NCBI GenBank assembly: GCA_902727895.1
Contig: CACVAP010000068.1
Location: 26,058-90,057, forward strand
DNA from: an uncultured Sulfurovum sp.
Lineage (GTDB): Bacteria; Campylobacterota; Campylobacteria; Campylobacterales; Sulfurovaceae
Reading direction: 5' to 3'
DNA length: 64,000 nucleotides
This document shows positions 39,980 to 49,924 of this stretch, in pieces (the stretch's first letter is position 1; each line of letters starts with the position of its first letter). Below the pieces are notes generated by a model that saw only the letters and a program-made list of their open reading frames with translations, was not told where the DNA came from and searched no databases. Made by a program: the position numbers and the translations under genes.

Positions 39980-40795
39980 CTATTTCTTCATTTTTTTCTT
40001 ATTTTTCTCTATTGCTTTTAGAACACCATCCCAAAATTTAATACGGGCTTTAATGGCATGAATGGCTGTTACTTTAGCCTCTTCAATTTTTTTTGGGTCA
40101 TTGTCACAGAGTATGTCAATCATACGTAATGAAAGTGGTCCATGATGATCTCCATCTAGTTCAATATGTCGTTCTAAATAGTAATGAAAAGCTGTTGCTT
40201 CTTCTCTTGATATCTTCATTTTTTCTATCAATGCCTGAAACATGGTGGGAATGATATGTTCTCTACCAAAAGCAAATGCAGATGCAATAATATGAGGTTT
40301 ATCAGTTTCTATGAAATCAAAGGTTGTTCGCATAAACTTTTTCGCTGGAGGAGGAGCTAATTTTTTCTTTAATGTTTTTGTTAATGAACCTTTTTGAACT
40401 TTTTTAATAAATCTTTGAATGTTATCTGAAGCGTTTGGTTTTACTTCTTCCATTGCCATCATATACAGTTCAAAGTGACTAATATAAGTGGTAGTTCCAT
40501 CAGCTAAAGGAACTCCTTCATCTGATTCTTCTTCAAGTACAATGTCGTTGATAAATCGTCGAATCATTGGGTCACCATGGGGCATCCATGGGGTGGTTGC
40601 TGGTGCAAATTCATTTTGAAGATACTTAACAAGGGACATAAAATCCCATACAGAATAGATATGATGTTGCATAAAAATGCTTAAGTCATCAATGTTTTGT
40701 ACAGCATCATACACAGGGTGACTTGAGAGTTCTTTTTGTAATTCGCTTATTTCTTCAAGGGGGAAATTGGACATAATTATGTTTACCTTCTTCAC
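39980..40795 (-). CDS. DUF3050 (heme oxygenase-like) protein
   Basis: SHPVYDAVQNIDDLSIFMQHHIYSVWDFMSLVKYLQ characteristic of DUF3050. Confidence 0.85.
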   Translation of the reverse strand: MKKVNIIMSNFPLEEISELQKELSSHPVYDAVQNIDDLSIFMQHHIYSVWDFMSLVKYLQNEFAPATTPWMPHGDPMIRRFINDIVLEEESDEGVPLADGTTTYISHFELYMMAMEEVKPNASDNIQRFIKKVQKGSLTKTLKKKLAPPPAKKFMRTTFDFIETDKPHIIASAFAFGREHIIPTMFQALIEKMKISREEATAFHYYLERHIELDGDHHGPLSLRMIDILCDNDPKKIEEAKVTAIHAIKARIKFWDGVLKAIEKNKKKMKK

Positions 40796-41009
40796 TTTTT
40801 TGAATAATACATATTATTTTTAATAAGATAGCTTGAATATTTAACATTGTTAAAATTTTTTTTTTGTTTCATTCTTTTTATGTAACGTTTATGCTATTTA
40901 TTTTTAGCCTTGAAAAGAAAAAAAAATATGAAGTTTCAGTAAATATTAATTTGGTATAATACGGAAAATAGAGAGTATGTCAAGTACAACTCTATAGGAG
41001 ATTATTTTT

Positions 41010-41378
41010 ATGAATATTACAATGCTCTACAGTAAACTTCACAGAGCTACCGTGACTGAGGCAAACTTACACTATGTAGGTTCTATTACCATTGACCAAG
41101 AGTTAATAGATGCTGCTAACATGCGTGTGGGTCAGAAAATAGATATTGTTAACATTAATAACGGTGAGCGTTTTTCAACCTATATTATTCCCGGTGAAGC
41201 AGGGAAAAAAGAGATGTGTTTAAATGGTGCAGCTGCTAGAAAAGTACATGTTGGTGATAAGATTATTGTTATTGCCTATGCATCTATGACAGAAGAAGAA
41301 GCTGATACCTTTGAACCTAAGATTGTGATTTTAGAAGATGATAATAGCATCGCCCAAGAATTTAAAGGATTAAATTAA
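41010..41378 (+). CDS. panD: Aspartate 1-decarboxylase
   Basis: [25 protein letters not shown] with Gly-Ser processing site; [14 protein letters not shown]. Confidence 0.96.
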   Translation: MNITMLYSKLHRATVTEANLHYVGSITIDQELIDAANMRVGQKIDIVNINNGERFSTYIIPGEAGKKEMCLNGAAARKVHVGDKIIVIAYASMTEEEADTFEPKIVILEDDNSIAQEFKGLN

Positions 41379-41692
41379 TGTTTGAAGGTATGGACATGAG
41401 TAAAATGGCTGACATGATGAAAGATCTTCAGTCAAAAGCACAAGAAATGGAAGAACAATCTAAAAATATTAGCATGACAGCAAAAGCTGGTGGTGGAATG
41501 GTTGAAGTAACAGCCAACGGTGCTAATGAAATTACAGATATTACCATTCATGAGTCTTTAATGGATGACAAATCTTCACTACAGATTTTGTTGATGTCTG
41601 CGACCAATGAGGTACTTAGAATGGTCGATGCCAACAAAAAGTCTCAAGCTATGGGAATGATGGGTGGAATGAACCCTTTTGGTGGAAACTAA
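41378..41692 (+). CDS. YbaB/EbfC family nucleoid-associated protein
   Basis: Small Met/Gly-rich protein, KAGGGMVEVTANGANEITDI. Confidence 0.93.
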   Translation: MFEGMDMSKMADMMKDLQSKAQEMEEQSKNISMTAKAGGGMVEVTANGANEITDITIHESLMDDKSSLQILLMSATNEVLRMVDANKKSQAMGMMGGMNPFGGN

Positions 41693-41780
41693 CCTCATTT
41701 TTTAGCCACATTGGGGTACTTACCTCAATGTAAAATTTATACAACTAACACACTTTTATACTCCTCAAGGAAAATTCATT

Positions 41781-42617
41781 ATGATTATCGTAAATTCTAT
41801 CGAAGAACTTTTTGAACAAACATCAGCGTTTAATGGCTCAGTAGGTTTTGTCCCAACCATGGGTGCTTTACATGAAGGACATTTATCTTTAATTAGAGAA
41901 GCAAGAGCCAAGAGTGACTTTGTGGTTGTTTCTATTTTTGTGAACCCCACACAGTTTTTAGAAGGTGAAGACCTAGATGCTTACCCTAGAAAAGAAGATG
42001 CTGATGCAAAGATTTGTGAGTTAGCAGGGGTAGATGTTATCTTCATGCCCAATGCAGAGATGATGTATGAAGAAGATGAACTAAGTATTATGGCGCCTGC
42101 TATTAGAGGCTTTGTTTTAGAAGGTTCAAAACGTCCAGGTCATTTTGATGGGATGTTACAAGTGGTCATGAAACTTTTAAATCTTATAGCTTATAACAAA
42201 CCAACAGCTTTTAGAGCGTATTTTGGTAAAAAAGATGCTCAACAATTAGCACTCATTACTCAGATGGTAAAAAATTATTTCATCAATGTAGAGATAGTCC
42301 CTTGTGACATTGTTCGAGATGCCGATGGTTTAGCATTGAGCAGCCGTAATGTTTATTTGAGTAAAGAAGAGAGAGTAAGAGCTTTGACCCTTTCTCGCTC
42401 TTTAAAAAAAGCAACTGAACTGGTTATGCGAAAACAGTTTGAGGTTGTAATGATAAAAGAAGCAATGGCAGAGGTTTTAAAAGAGGTGGATGTTCAGTAT
42501 ATTGCTTTGGTTAACCGACAGTTTCAGGCTATAGATGAGGTTGAGATAGGTAATACTATTATTTTAGTGGCTGCTGGGGTTGGGAGTACTCGACTTATTG
42601 ATAATTTGTGGATTTAA
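41781..42617 (+). CDS. panC: Pantoate--beta-alanine ligase
   Basis: [44 protein letters not shown]. Confidence 0.97.
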   Translation: MIIVNSIEELFEQTSAFNGSVGFVPTMGALHEGHLSLIREARAKSDFVVVSIFVNPTQFLEGEDLDAYPRKEDADAKICELAGVDVIFMPNAEMMYEEDELSIMAPAIRGFVLEGSKRPGHFDGMLQVVMKLLNLIAYNKPTAFRAYFGKKDAQQLALITQMVKNYFINVEIVPCDIVRDADGLALSSRNVYLSKEERVRALTLSRSLKKATELVMRKQFEVVMIKEAMAEVLKEVDVQYIALVNRQFQAIDEVEIGNTIILVAAGVGSTRLIDNLWI

Positions 42618-42724
42618 TTTATCTAGAATTTTTATCTTAATAAATTTAAATACTTAAATTAACTTTAATCATATTTACTATATTATTTACATAATATAAT
42701 ATTTATTTAAAGGAGACTAAATCA

Positions 42725-44455
42725 ATGATAATTAATCACGCGTTTCCATGGGGAAACTATATTGGTGACCTTACTTACCAAAGAGAAACAATACCTTTAT
42801 GTCTAGATAATACAGATGGTGGCTTTTGCCTATTGTATGACCAAAATAGTGAATTAAATGCTAATAACTTTATAGAAAATATCGCTTTAAATATAATAGA
42901 AGCTGTGCCTATTGGAAATGTAATTATAGACATATTGGACACAACGCATAAAAAAAGATTTAGGCACTTATCTTGTTTACAATCTGAGAAACTTTATAAT
43001 ATTGCCTATAATCAAACAATGATAATTGATAAATTTAATAAATTAGAAGCACTATCTTTAGATAGACACCATAATATATTATCATTAGATACAGAGACAA
43101 TCTCAGACTACAATCAAAAGAATGAGCAAAAAGAAGCTTATCATCTTCTTTTAATTAATTTAGACTGTTTTATTGATAATACTATCTCTCACAAAAGAAT
43201 TAAAAATTTTTTGGATTCAGCCTATGATATAGGTTTTTATATAATTTTTTTCGGTTCTGATGAACTCTTGGATAATGATTCAAATGAACTAGAAAGTATT
43301 TTAAGAAAATTTTCGCAGATTAAGATAGAAAATAAAACGACTGTATTAACAAAAGATTTTTTTGAATTTATTGATAAAATACCAACGCATTCATTTAAAC
43401 AAATATCTAAAGATAAAGATCAAACTATTGCAAACTTGCTTAAGAAATTAGAACTTGAAAAAGAAGAAAGTAATGAGCAAGATTTTTTATCAATTCCTAT
43501 TGGGACTACTAAAAATGGTAAAGATAGCATTAGCTTTGACATGGGTGATAAATCATCAAATTATCATGCCTTTATTACGGGTGTTACAGGTTCAGGAAAG
43601 ACGACACTACTAAACCACATTATTTTAGGAATTGCTGAAAAATATACTTCTGAAGAGTTACAGCTTTATCTTATGGACTACAAAGATGGTGTTGAATTTC
43701 AAGTATTTAAAGATCACCCAAATTGTCAGAAAATCTTTTTAGATAACTCAGATGTGGATGCTTCAATAGGATTATTACAGCAGTTCTCAGATATTCTAAC
43801 TACGCGTTCAAAAACTTTTAAAGAAAAAGAAGTAAGTAGTATTATGGATTATAATGAACTTGATGGTATCAAAAAAATGCCACGTATTATTCTTGTCATT
43901 GATGAAGTTCATAAATTATTTGTTGGAAACTATAATTATGTGAACCAGTTTAGTACGATTTTAAAAGCCCTTATGAGACAAGGAAGGTCTTATGGCTTGC
44001 ATATTATCCTCTCAACTCAATCTCTTGCTGGAACACAAATTGATCGAGAACTTATGGGACAAATTATGTTAAGAATTTCTTATAAGGTTACTAACCCAAC
44101 TGATAGTGAAAGTATCTTTACCTATGGTAATACAGATGCCTTGCATTTGAATAAATATGAACTTATTTATAATGATAATGCAGGAAGTAAAAAAAATAAT
44201 ATTCTCTGTAAGGTTAACCCTCCCGTTGACATTAAGAGGCGAATTCATAATATTCTTTATACAAGAGCCCAGAGTTTAATTTTAAAACCAACTATCGTAA
44301 GTACAGAGAAGCCTGACTCCATACAACCAATCAACTTTAGAAAAGAACAACAGAGTCAAGTCAATATTTCCAATAAACGAGGATTCAATACACAAAGAGA
44401 GCAAGCAGCTTTAAAACTATTAGAGAAACAAGGAATAAAGGTATCAAACTTATGA
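42725..44455 (+). CDS. FtsK/SpoIIIE-domain ATPase lacking obvious TM segments
   Basis: HAFITGVTGSGKTTLLNHII (Walker A), RIILVIDEVHKLF (Walker B), RQGRSYGLHIILSTQS. Confidence 0.88.
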   Translation: MIINHAFPWGNYIGDLTYQRETIPLCLDNTDGGFCLLYDQNSELNANNFIENIALNIIEAVPIGNVIIDILDTTHKKRFRHLSCLQSEKLYNIAYNQTMIIDKFNKLEALSLDRHHNILSLDTETISDYNQKNEQKEAYHLLLINLDCFIDNTISHKRIKNFLDSAYDIGFYIIFFGSDELLDNDSNELESILRKFSQIKIENKTTVLTKDFFEFIDKIPTHSFKQISKDKDQTIANLLKKLELEKEESNEQDFLSIPIGTTKNGKDSISFDMGDKSSNYHAFITGVTGSGKTTLLNHIILGIAEKYTSEELQLYLMDYKDGVEFQVFKDHPNCQKIFLDNSDVDASIGLLQQFSDILTTRSKTFKEKEVSSIMDYNELDGIKKMPRIILVIDEVHKLFVGNYNYVNQFSTILKALMRQGRSYGLHIILSTQSLAGTQIDRELMGQIMLRISYKVTNPTDSESIFTYGNTDALHLNKYELIYNDNAGSKKNNILCKVNPPVDIKRRIHNILYTRAQSLILKPTIVSTEKPDSIQPINFRKEQQSQVNISNKRGFNTQREQAALKLLEKQGIKVSNL

Positions 44456-44844
44456 AAACTAATATCTTAAATAATTACAACAACTATAATGAATACAAAC
44501 AAGGTTTACTTTCAAAATTAGATGATAATAAAGTAGAAAATAATAGAATACAAAATAATACTTATGACCCACTACATGAAAGTTTTTCACGAATTATGCA
44601 AGAGAAAAGAAGTTCTTCTGATTCTATAGATAACAAGAATGAAGAAGCTAAAAAAATTGAAATTAGTGATATTAAAAAGAAGATTTTTGGATTTGCCAAT
44701 ATTGCTAATGTAGAAAGTATAATTAATACAGAAAATATAAAAGAAGATGAGACAGTTAATACCTTAGAAATAGATAAACCTCAAGGATTAATTGTTGAAG
44801 CGTTTGTCATACCTGATAGACCTATTGTTGAACGACTTACATAA
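44452..44844 (+). CDS. Hypothetical polar protein coupled to the FtsK-like gene
   Basis: 130 aa; ATGA overlap with the 42725-44455 stop; followed by a terminator. Confidence 0.65.
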   Translation: MKTNILNNYNNYNEYKQGLLSKLDDNKVENNRIQNNTYDPLHESFSRIMQEKRSSSDSIDNKNEEAKKIEISDIKKKIFGFANIANVESIINTENIKEDETVNTLEIDKPQGLIVEAFVIPDRPIVERLT

Positions 44845-44875
44845 TAAATCACGAAACCTTGATATAAATTACATA

Positions 44876-44924
44876 TTAATACTATTTAATGTCATATAAT
44901 GTTTAAATAGTATTAGTTTTTTTA
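44876..44924 (+). terminator. Rho-independent-type terminator
   Basis: taatactatttaa (44877-44889) / ttaaatagtatta (44903-44915), then gttttttt. Confidence 0.75.
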
Positions 44925-45016
44925 TTAATTTTTAAAATTTATTTATTTTTAATAAATTTATTATACTTTAAAAAGTATTATTAATATATAAAATTTAAAA
45001 ATATTAAGGATTAGAA

Positions 45017-45307
45017 ATGGAAAAAGACAACTACGAAAATCATATTACTATGTTACTTGATTTTAAACAAAATCTTGTAGCACTTCAAAGACACATACAA
45101 GTTATTAAAGAAAAATATCAAAAGCAGATAGATGTAATGGAAAATGCTGGTTTTGTTGAAGATATTATCTTGTCACTAAAGCACAGATTCCAAGCATTCT
45201 CTTCTCAAATAGATGAAATAGATCGACAGTTAATGGAACACAATCACAAAATAGATGTACAAAAAGAAACGCTAACAACGCTTCGTAGTATTGCAAGGAT
45301 GAATTAA
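45017..45307 (+). CDS. Small helical protein A, WXG100-like size
   Basis: 96 aa, no Pro, heptad-like; central ...MENAGFVEDIIL... Confidence 0.75.
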   Translation: MEKDNYENHITMLLDFKQNLVALQRHIQVIKEKYQKQIDVMENAGFVEDIILSLKHRFQAFSSQIDEIDRQLMEHNHKIDVQKETLTTLRSIARMN

Positions 45308-45308
45308 T

Positions 45309-45617
45309 ATGGAAAATCAAAATTTACAAAGTTTAGCCAATCAAATTAATTGGTGTAAAACAACAAAAGAATACTTTATCTCATTAAATAATGAATTACA
45401 CTCAGTGTCTACAAACTACCAGACAACGCTAGATGAACTTGCTAAGAGAGGGTATATGGCAGACCTATTACCACAACTCGAACAAATGGAAAGAGAATTT
45501 CAAAAGAGTAGTGAAATTTTAATAGGACACATTGAACAAGAACATTTATCTTATATTGAAAAGCAAAGTGATGGAATTCTTGGTGCATTAGAAATGATTA
45601 CAGGTCAAAGAGAGTAG
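45309..45617 (+). CDS. Small helical protein B, paralog of A
   Basis: 102 aa; YQTTLDELAKRGYMADLL aligns with YQKQIDVMENAGFVEDII of A; 1-bp gap. Confidence 0.75.
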   Translation: MENQNLQSLANQINWCKTTKEYFISLNNELHSVSTNYQTTLDELAKRGYMADLLPQLEQMEREFQKSSEILIGHIEQEHLSYIEKQSDGILGALEMITGQRE

Positions 45618-45698
45618 TTGAAGCCCTTTCTTCTCTATTTCAAAATAAAAGAGGATGTGAGATGAGACTAGAACTTAGGATAGCATACATCAAAGTAT

Positions 45699-45863
45699 CT
45701 AATCCTCTTTTTTATCTTTTTCCTCTTCTTTATTCTTTTTCTTTTTTTCGTTCTCTTCATTTTCTTCTCTAAACTTTTTAGTCAGTAGCGAAGTAATAAA
45801 AATAGCTCCATAAAAAACTGTAAAGAAAAGTAAAATCTTTAGGACAATGTCTAAGATACTCAT
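45699..45863 (-). CDS. Small membrane protein (54 aa), not in the supplied ORF track
   Basis: MSILDIVLKILLFFTVFYGAIFITSLLTKKFREENEENEKKKKNKEEEKDKKED; ATGA overlap with the upstream ABC ATPase gene. Confidence 0.65.
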   Translation of the reverse strand: MSILDIVLKILLFFTVFYGAIFITSLLTKKFREENEENEKKKKNKEEEKDKKED

Positions 45864-46519
45864 ACAAGTTCCTTTAGTTCCTTTAGTTCTTTTTGTTCTA
45901 GTGAGAAGTGTTTGTTACAAAGTCTTGCCATCTCTTCGTCATGGGTGACGAGTACAAGTGCTGCATTTTCTTTTTCGATGTATTCCAATAAAACATCCAT
46001 AACAAGTTTCGCTGTTTCTTTGTCTAGGTTTCCTGTTGGTTCATCTGCAAAGATAATTTTTGGTCTTTTTGAAAGTACTCTTGCAATAGAAACACGTTGC
46101 TGTTGTCCACCTGAGAGTTCACCTATTTTTTGTTGCATGAGTTCTTTTATTTCTAAACGTTCTAAAAGATTATTGTCTATTGTCTCATTTGAAAGTAAGG
46201 TAGCTATTTCAATGTTCATGAGTGTTGACATTCCTTTAAATAAGTAATGTGCCTGAAAAATAATCCCTAATTCATGTCTACGTAAATCTTCAATTTTAGT
46301 TTCAGACAAGTTATAGATATTTTGATCAAAAAGAGTAACACGACCTTCATCGGGTTTGATGAATGTTGAGAATATATGTAAAAGGGTAGACTTTCCAGAA
46401 CCACTACGTCCCACAATAGCTATGCTCTCTTTCTCTTTAAGGTCAAAGTCAATGTTAGAGAAGAGTTGGTAGTCAAATGAATGGGCTATGTTACTTGCGT
46501 TTAATAGGGTTTTAGACAT
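45860..46519 (-). CDS. ABC transporter ATP-binding protein, LolD-like
   Basis: GRSGSGKSTLLH, LSGGQQQRVSIARVL, IIFADEPTGNLD. Confidence 0.92.
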   Translation of the reverse strand: MSKTLLNASNIAHSFDYQLFSNIDFDLKEKESIAIVGRSGSGKSTLLHIFSTFIKPDEGRVTLFDQNIYNLSETKIEDLRRHELGIIFQAHYLFKGMSTLMNIEIATLLSNETIDNNLLERLEIKELMQQKIGELSGGQQQRVSIARVLSKRPKIIFADEPTGNLDKETAKLVMDVLLEYIEKENAALVLVTHDEEMARLCNKHFSLEQKELKELKELV

Positions 46520-46599
46520 ATTTTTGTTCTTTATTTTGAAATTAAAAGATTATATATAAAATTTGGTTAGAGGTGTGGTAAATATGCTAAAATAAAAGT

Positions 46600-47025
46600 A
46601 TGAGACAGAATGAAGAAACGTTAAAAAAATATCAGAACTACAACATAATTTTGTTTGATGGAGTTTGTAATCTCTGTGAATCTTCCATACAGTTTATTAT
46701 AAAACATGACAGTAAAAAATATTTTCATTTTCTTTCACAAACATCAAAGCTAGGACAATATTTATTGGAAGCGTATGCATTAGATAATATTGACAGTATC
46801 ATTTATGTGAAGAAGGGAATTGTATATACCCATAGTGATGCTGCCTTAGAAGTAGTAAAAAACTTAGATGGTTGGTATAAACATCTTTATATCTTACGTT
46901 TTTTACCTAGAGGGTTTCGTGATGCACTTTATAAGTTAGTGGCTAAATACAGGTATAAAGTATTTGGGAAAAAAGAGCATTGTTTGATGCCAAGTGAAGA
47001 ATTAAAAAATAGATTTTTAGACTAA
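46600..47025 (+). CDS. DCC1-like thiol-disulfide oxidoreductase family (DUF393)
   Basis: ILFDGVCNLCESSIQFIIKHD. Confidence 0.88.
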   Translation: MRQNEETLKKYQNYNIILFDGVCNLCESSIQFIIKHDSKKYFHFLSQTSKLGQYLLEAYALDNIDSIIYVKKGIVYTHSDAALEVVKNLDGWYKHLYILRFLPRGFRDALYKLVAKYRYKVFGKKEHCLMPSEELKNRFLD

Positions 47026-47041
47026 ATAGAGAATACTTAGT

Positions 47042-47200
47042 TTGAAAGATATCAAGAAGGGTGAATTATCAAAGGAGTGTTATACAAAGGCGTGTATGGG
47101 GGGATGGAAGTCTCTTCATATCTTTCATGATGGTATTATATAGACCTTTGGTGTATCGGTAGATAATCAAAGGTGAATGGTTGGTTAATGGTGAGGTCTT
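47042..47200. other. Intergenic region with nested inverted repeats (possible leader or ncRNA)
   Basis: tgaaagatat (47043-47052)/atatctttca (47118-47127); agacct (47142-47147)/aggtct (47194-47199), competing with acctttg/caaaggt. Confidence 0.35.
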
Positions 47201-47245
47201 TAATTTTATGAGCATAAGAATGATATAATAATAAAAAGACTTTAA

Positions 47246-48283
47246 ATGACTTATCCAACATTTCCCAAAGATTGTACTTCTATGTTATGCAAACACTTAA
47301 GCCCAGAGTTGTTTGAAACTTTAAAAGATAAAGAAACAGCCAATGGCTTTACACTTGAACAAGTTATTAATTCAGGTCTAAAGAACTCTGACTCAGAGAT
47401 TGGTGTTTATGCTGGTGATGAAGATTCTTATGAAGTTTTTGCACCACTTTTTGATAAGGTTATTGAAGCGTATCATGGTTTTTCTCAAAGTGATAAACAT
47501 CATAGTAATTTGAATGCAGATGAATTAAAAATAAATGGGCTTGATGAAGGTTATATTCTCTCCACACGTATTCGTGTGGGAAGAAATGTGAAAGACATGC
47601 CTTTAGGCTCAGCCGTTTCAAAAGAACAACGCAATGAGATAGAAGAGCGAGTTTCGAGTGCTTTAAATGCATTAGAAGGTGAGTTAGAGGGTGAATATTA
47701 TGCTTTGTTAGGCATGAGTAAAAATGTACAAGAAAGACTGATAAAAGAGCATTTCTTATTTAAAGATGGAGATCGATTTTTAGAATATGCTGGACTCAAT
47801 CGTGATTGGCCTCATGGTCGAGGGATTTACCACAACCATGACAAAACATTTTTGGTTTGGTTAAATGAAGAAGATCAACTGCGTATTATCTCCATGCAAA
47901 AAGGTGGGGATGTTTTAGAAGTTTTTAGTCGTTTGGTTCTTGCCATGCAAAAGATAGAAGAGAAAGTGCCTTTTGCTTATTCTGATCGTTTGGGTTATAT
48001 CTCTTCTTGTCCTACCAATCTTGGAACAGCCATGCGTGCGAGTGTACATATTAAGTTACCAAACTTGGGTGAAAATATGGAGCAGTTTAAAACCATTACC
48101 GAGAAGTATTTTCTACAAATTCGTGGGGTTAATGGAGAGCATACTAAAAGTGAAGAGGGCATATTTGACATTTCTAATCTGCGTCGTTTGGGCATTACAG
48201 AAGTTGAAGCTGTTCAAGACATGATAGATGGTGTAGCCTCTTTGATAGAGGCAGAAAAAGCACTTGCAGAAGTTGTAAAATAG
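47246..48283 (+). CDS. Phosphagen (arginine) kinase-like ATP:guanido phosphotransferase
   Basis: Full-length; active-site motif SSCPTNLGTAMRASVHIKLP; STRIRVGRNV; RGVNGEHTKSEEGIFDISN. Confidence 0.95.
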   Translation: MTYPTFPKDCTSMLCKHLSPELFETLKDKETANGFTLEQVINSGLKNSDSEIGVYAGDEDSYEVFAPLFDKVIEAYHGFSQSDKHHSNLNADELKINGLDEGYILSTRIRVGRNVKDMPLGSAVSKEQRNEIEERVSSALNALEGELEGEYYALLGMSKNVQERLIKEHFLFKDGDRFLEYAGLNRDWPHGRGIYHNHDKTFLVWLNEEDQLRIISMQKGGDVLEVFSRLVLAMQKIEEKVPFAYSDRLGYISSCPTNLGTAMRASVHIKLPNLGENMEQFKTITEKYFLQIRGVNGEHTKSEEGIFDISNLRRLGITEVEAVQDMIDGVASLIEAEKALAEVVK

Positions 48284-48895
48284 ATGAATTGGTTAGCCCA
48301 TGTTTTCCTTTCTGAAGAACATATTGAACATCAGTTAGGAAACTTGTTGGCTGACCCTTTAAAAGGTAGGTCATGGGATGGGGCTACAGCAATGTTTGAA
48401 AAAGGTTTAGCAACCCATTTGGCTATTGACACTTTTACGGATGCGCATCCTTTAGTACGTCAAAGTAAACGAAGACTTGAAGGACGTAAGTATTTAAAAG
48501 GGGTGGTCATTGACATTGTCTATGATCATCTGTTAACAAAACATTGGAGGAAATACGCTTCTAAAGATTTTGAAGAGTTCACAGCCAATTTTCGCGCACA
48601 AGCTCCTTTGCAAATAGACCAATATCCTGCCAAAGCTAAACGCGTTATAAATAATGTAGTAAATATTAAACTCTTAAGTTCCTACGCTGACTTAGAAGGT
48701 CTAGGTGAAGGGTTTAAAAGAATAGACAAACGTTTGTCCCAAAGAGTCTTAGCCAAAGAGACTACTTTTGGGTATTTACCTCTTGTAACTTATGAGATGC
48801 ATAACATAGAGCAGGACTTTTTAGCGTTTTTTCCAGAGCTTATGAATCATGTAGAAAAAAATCTTGAAAAGCAGTATTTGACTCATTGGATTTAA
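48284..48895 (+). CDS. ACP phosphodiesterase (DUF479/AcpH-like)
   Basis: MNWLAHVFLSEEHIEHQLGNLLADPLKG, HLAIDTFTDAHPLV. Confidence 0.9.
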   Translation: MNWLAHVFLSEEHIEHQLGNLLADPLKGRSWDGATAMFEKGLATHLAIDTFTDAHPLVRQSKRRLEGRKYLKGVVIDIVYDHLLTKHWRKYASKDFEEFTANFRAQAPLQIDQYPAKAKRVINNVVNIKLLSSYADLEGLGEGFKRIDKRLSQRVLAKETTFGYLPLVTYEMHNIEQDFLAFFPELMNHVEKNLEKQYLTHWI

Positions 48896-48960
48896 GGAAG
48901 CTTTAGTATGATAGTAAAACGTACTTATATAGATTTCATATGATAAAGGAGAGATATATT

Positions 48961-49413
48961 ATGACTACTACACATCAAAAAGCTTATAAGCTAAATAAAT
49001 TAGCCAACGAATACGCAACACAAATGCGATACTCACAAGCCATTGTTCACTATAAACAAGCACTTTCACTCTATGTCTCTTTAGCTAAAGAAGATCCTAT
49101 CGATTATTGTTTAGCCATTGCTCATATTTTTTCTAATCTGTCCATTATTTATTTGAGTTTAGAGCAGCCCAGAAAGTCTAATGAATTTCATCAAAATGCG
49201 CTTAGAATGCATCGGGTTTTGTGTAAAACAAATCCAAAAAAATATGCTCTTGAACTGGCAAATTGTCTTATAGATGGTGTTCGCTATTTAAAAGAGCATC
49301 CCTTTACACTGTATGAAGCTGAAATGGTATTAAATCATGTAGATGACACACGAAGAATTGATGAACTTGTTCGGGTGATTCGTAAGTTACATGCACCCGT
49401 AGTTGAATCTTAG
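48961..49413 (+). CDS. TPR-like small protein
   Basis: YATQMRYSQAIVHYKQALSLYVSLAKEDPIDY; aaggag Shine-Dalgarno supports start at 48961. Confidence 0.75.
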   Translation: MTTTHQKAYKLNKLANEYATQMRYSQAIVHYKQALSLYVSLAKEDPIDYCLAIAHIFSNLSIIYLSLEQPRKSNEFHQNALRMHRVLCKTNPKKYALELANCLIDGVRYLKEHPFTLYEAEMVLNHVDDTRRIDELVRVIRKLHAPVVES

Positions 49414-49475
49414 CTAAACATAAAATTTATACTTCTAGACTATAATCCTTATTATTAAATAGATAAGGATTTAAA

Positions 49476-49919
49476 TTGAAGAAAATTTTACTCACATTAT
49501 TAGCCATCCCATTTATGCTCTCAGCATCAGACTTAATCATTAAAACAGCTGAACTGAGTGTTGATGACACCATTAAGAAAATAGAAAAAATAGTTGAATC
49601 AAAAGCTAAAGCTGGTTTAGGCATTTTTACGGTTATAGACCATAAAAAAGGTGCTGATAAAGTAAAAATGGAGCTTTCAGAGACAAAAGTTATTGTATTT
49701 GGTAATCCGAATTTAGGTACTAAACTGATGCAAAAAGACCCTCTTGTAGCACTTGAACTACCGATGAAAGTTTTGGTTTATACTGATGGGAATGAGACCA
49801 AAATTGTTTATCGTGACCCTCAGAGCTGGCGTGAAAGTTTTGATTTAAAAGATTGTAAAGTAATCGATAAAATGACTAAAGCCATGGATGGTATAACCAC
49901 AGCTGCTTCTAAAAAGTAG
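49476..49919 (+). CDS. DUF302-domain exported protein
   Basis: TTG start with aagga upstream; signal peptide; GLGIFTVIDHKKGADKV, FGNPNLGTKLMQ. Confidence 0.87.
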   Translation: MKKILLTLLAIPFMLSASDLIIKTAELSVDDTIKKIEKIVESKAKAGLGIFTVIDHKKGADKVKMELSETKVIVFGNPNLGTKLMQKDPLVALELPMKVLVYTDGNETKIVYRDPQSWRESFDLKDCKVIDKMTKAMDGITTAASKK

Positions 49920-49924
49920 TTCGT

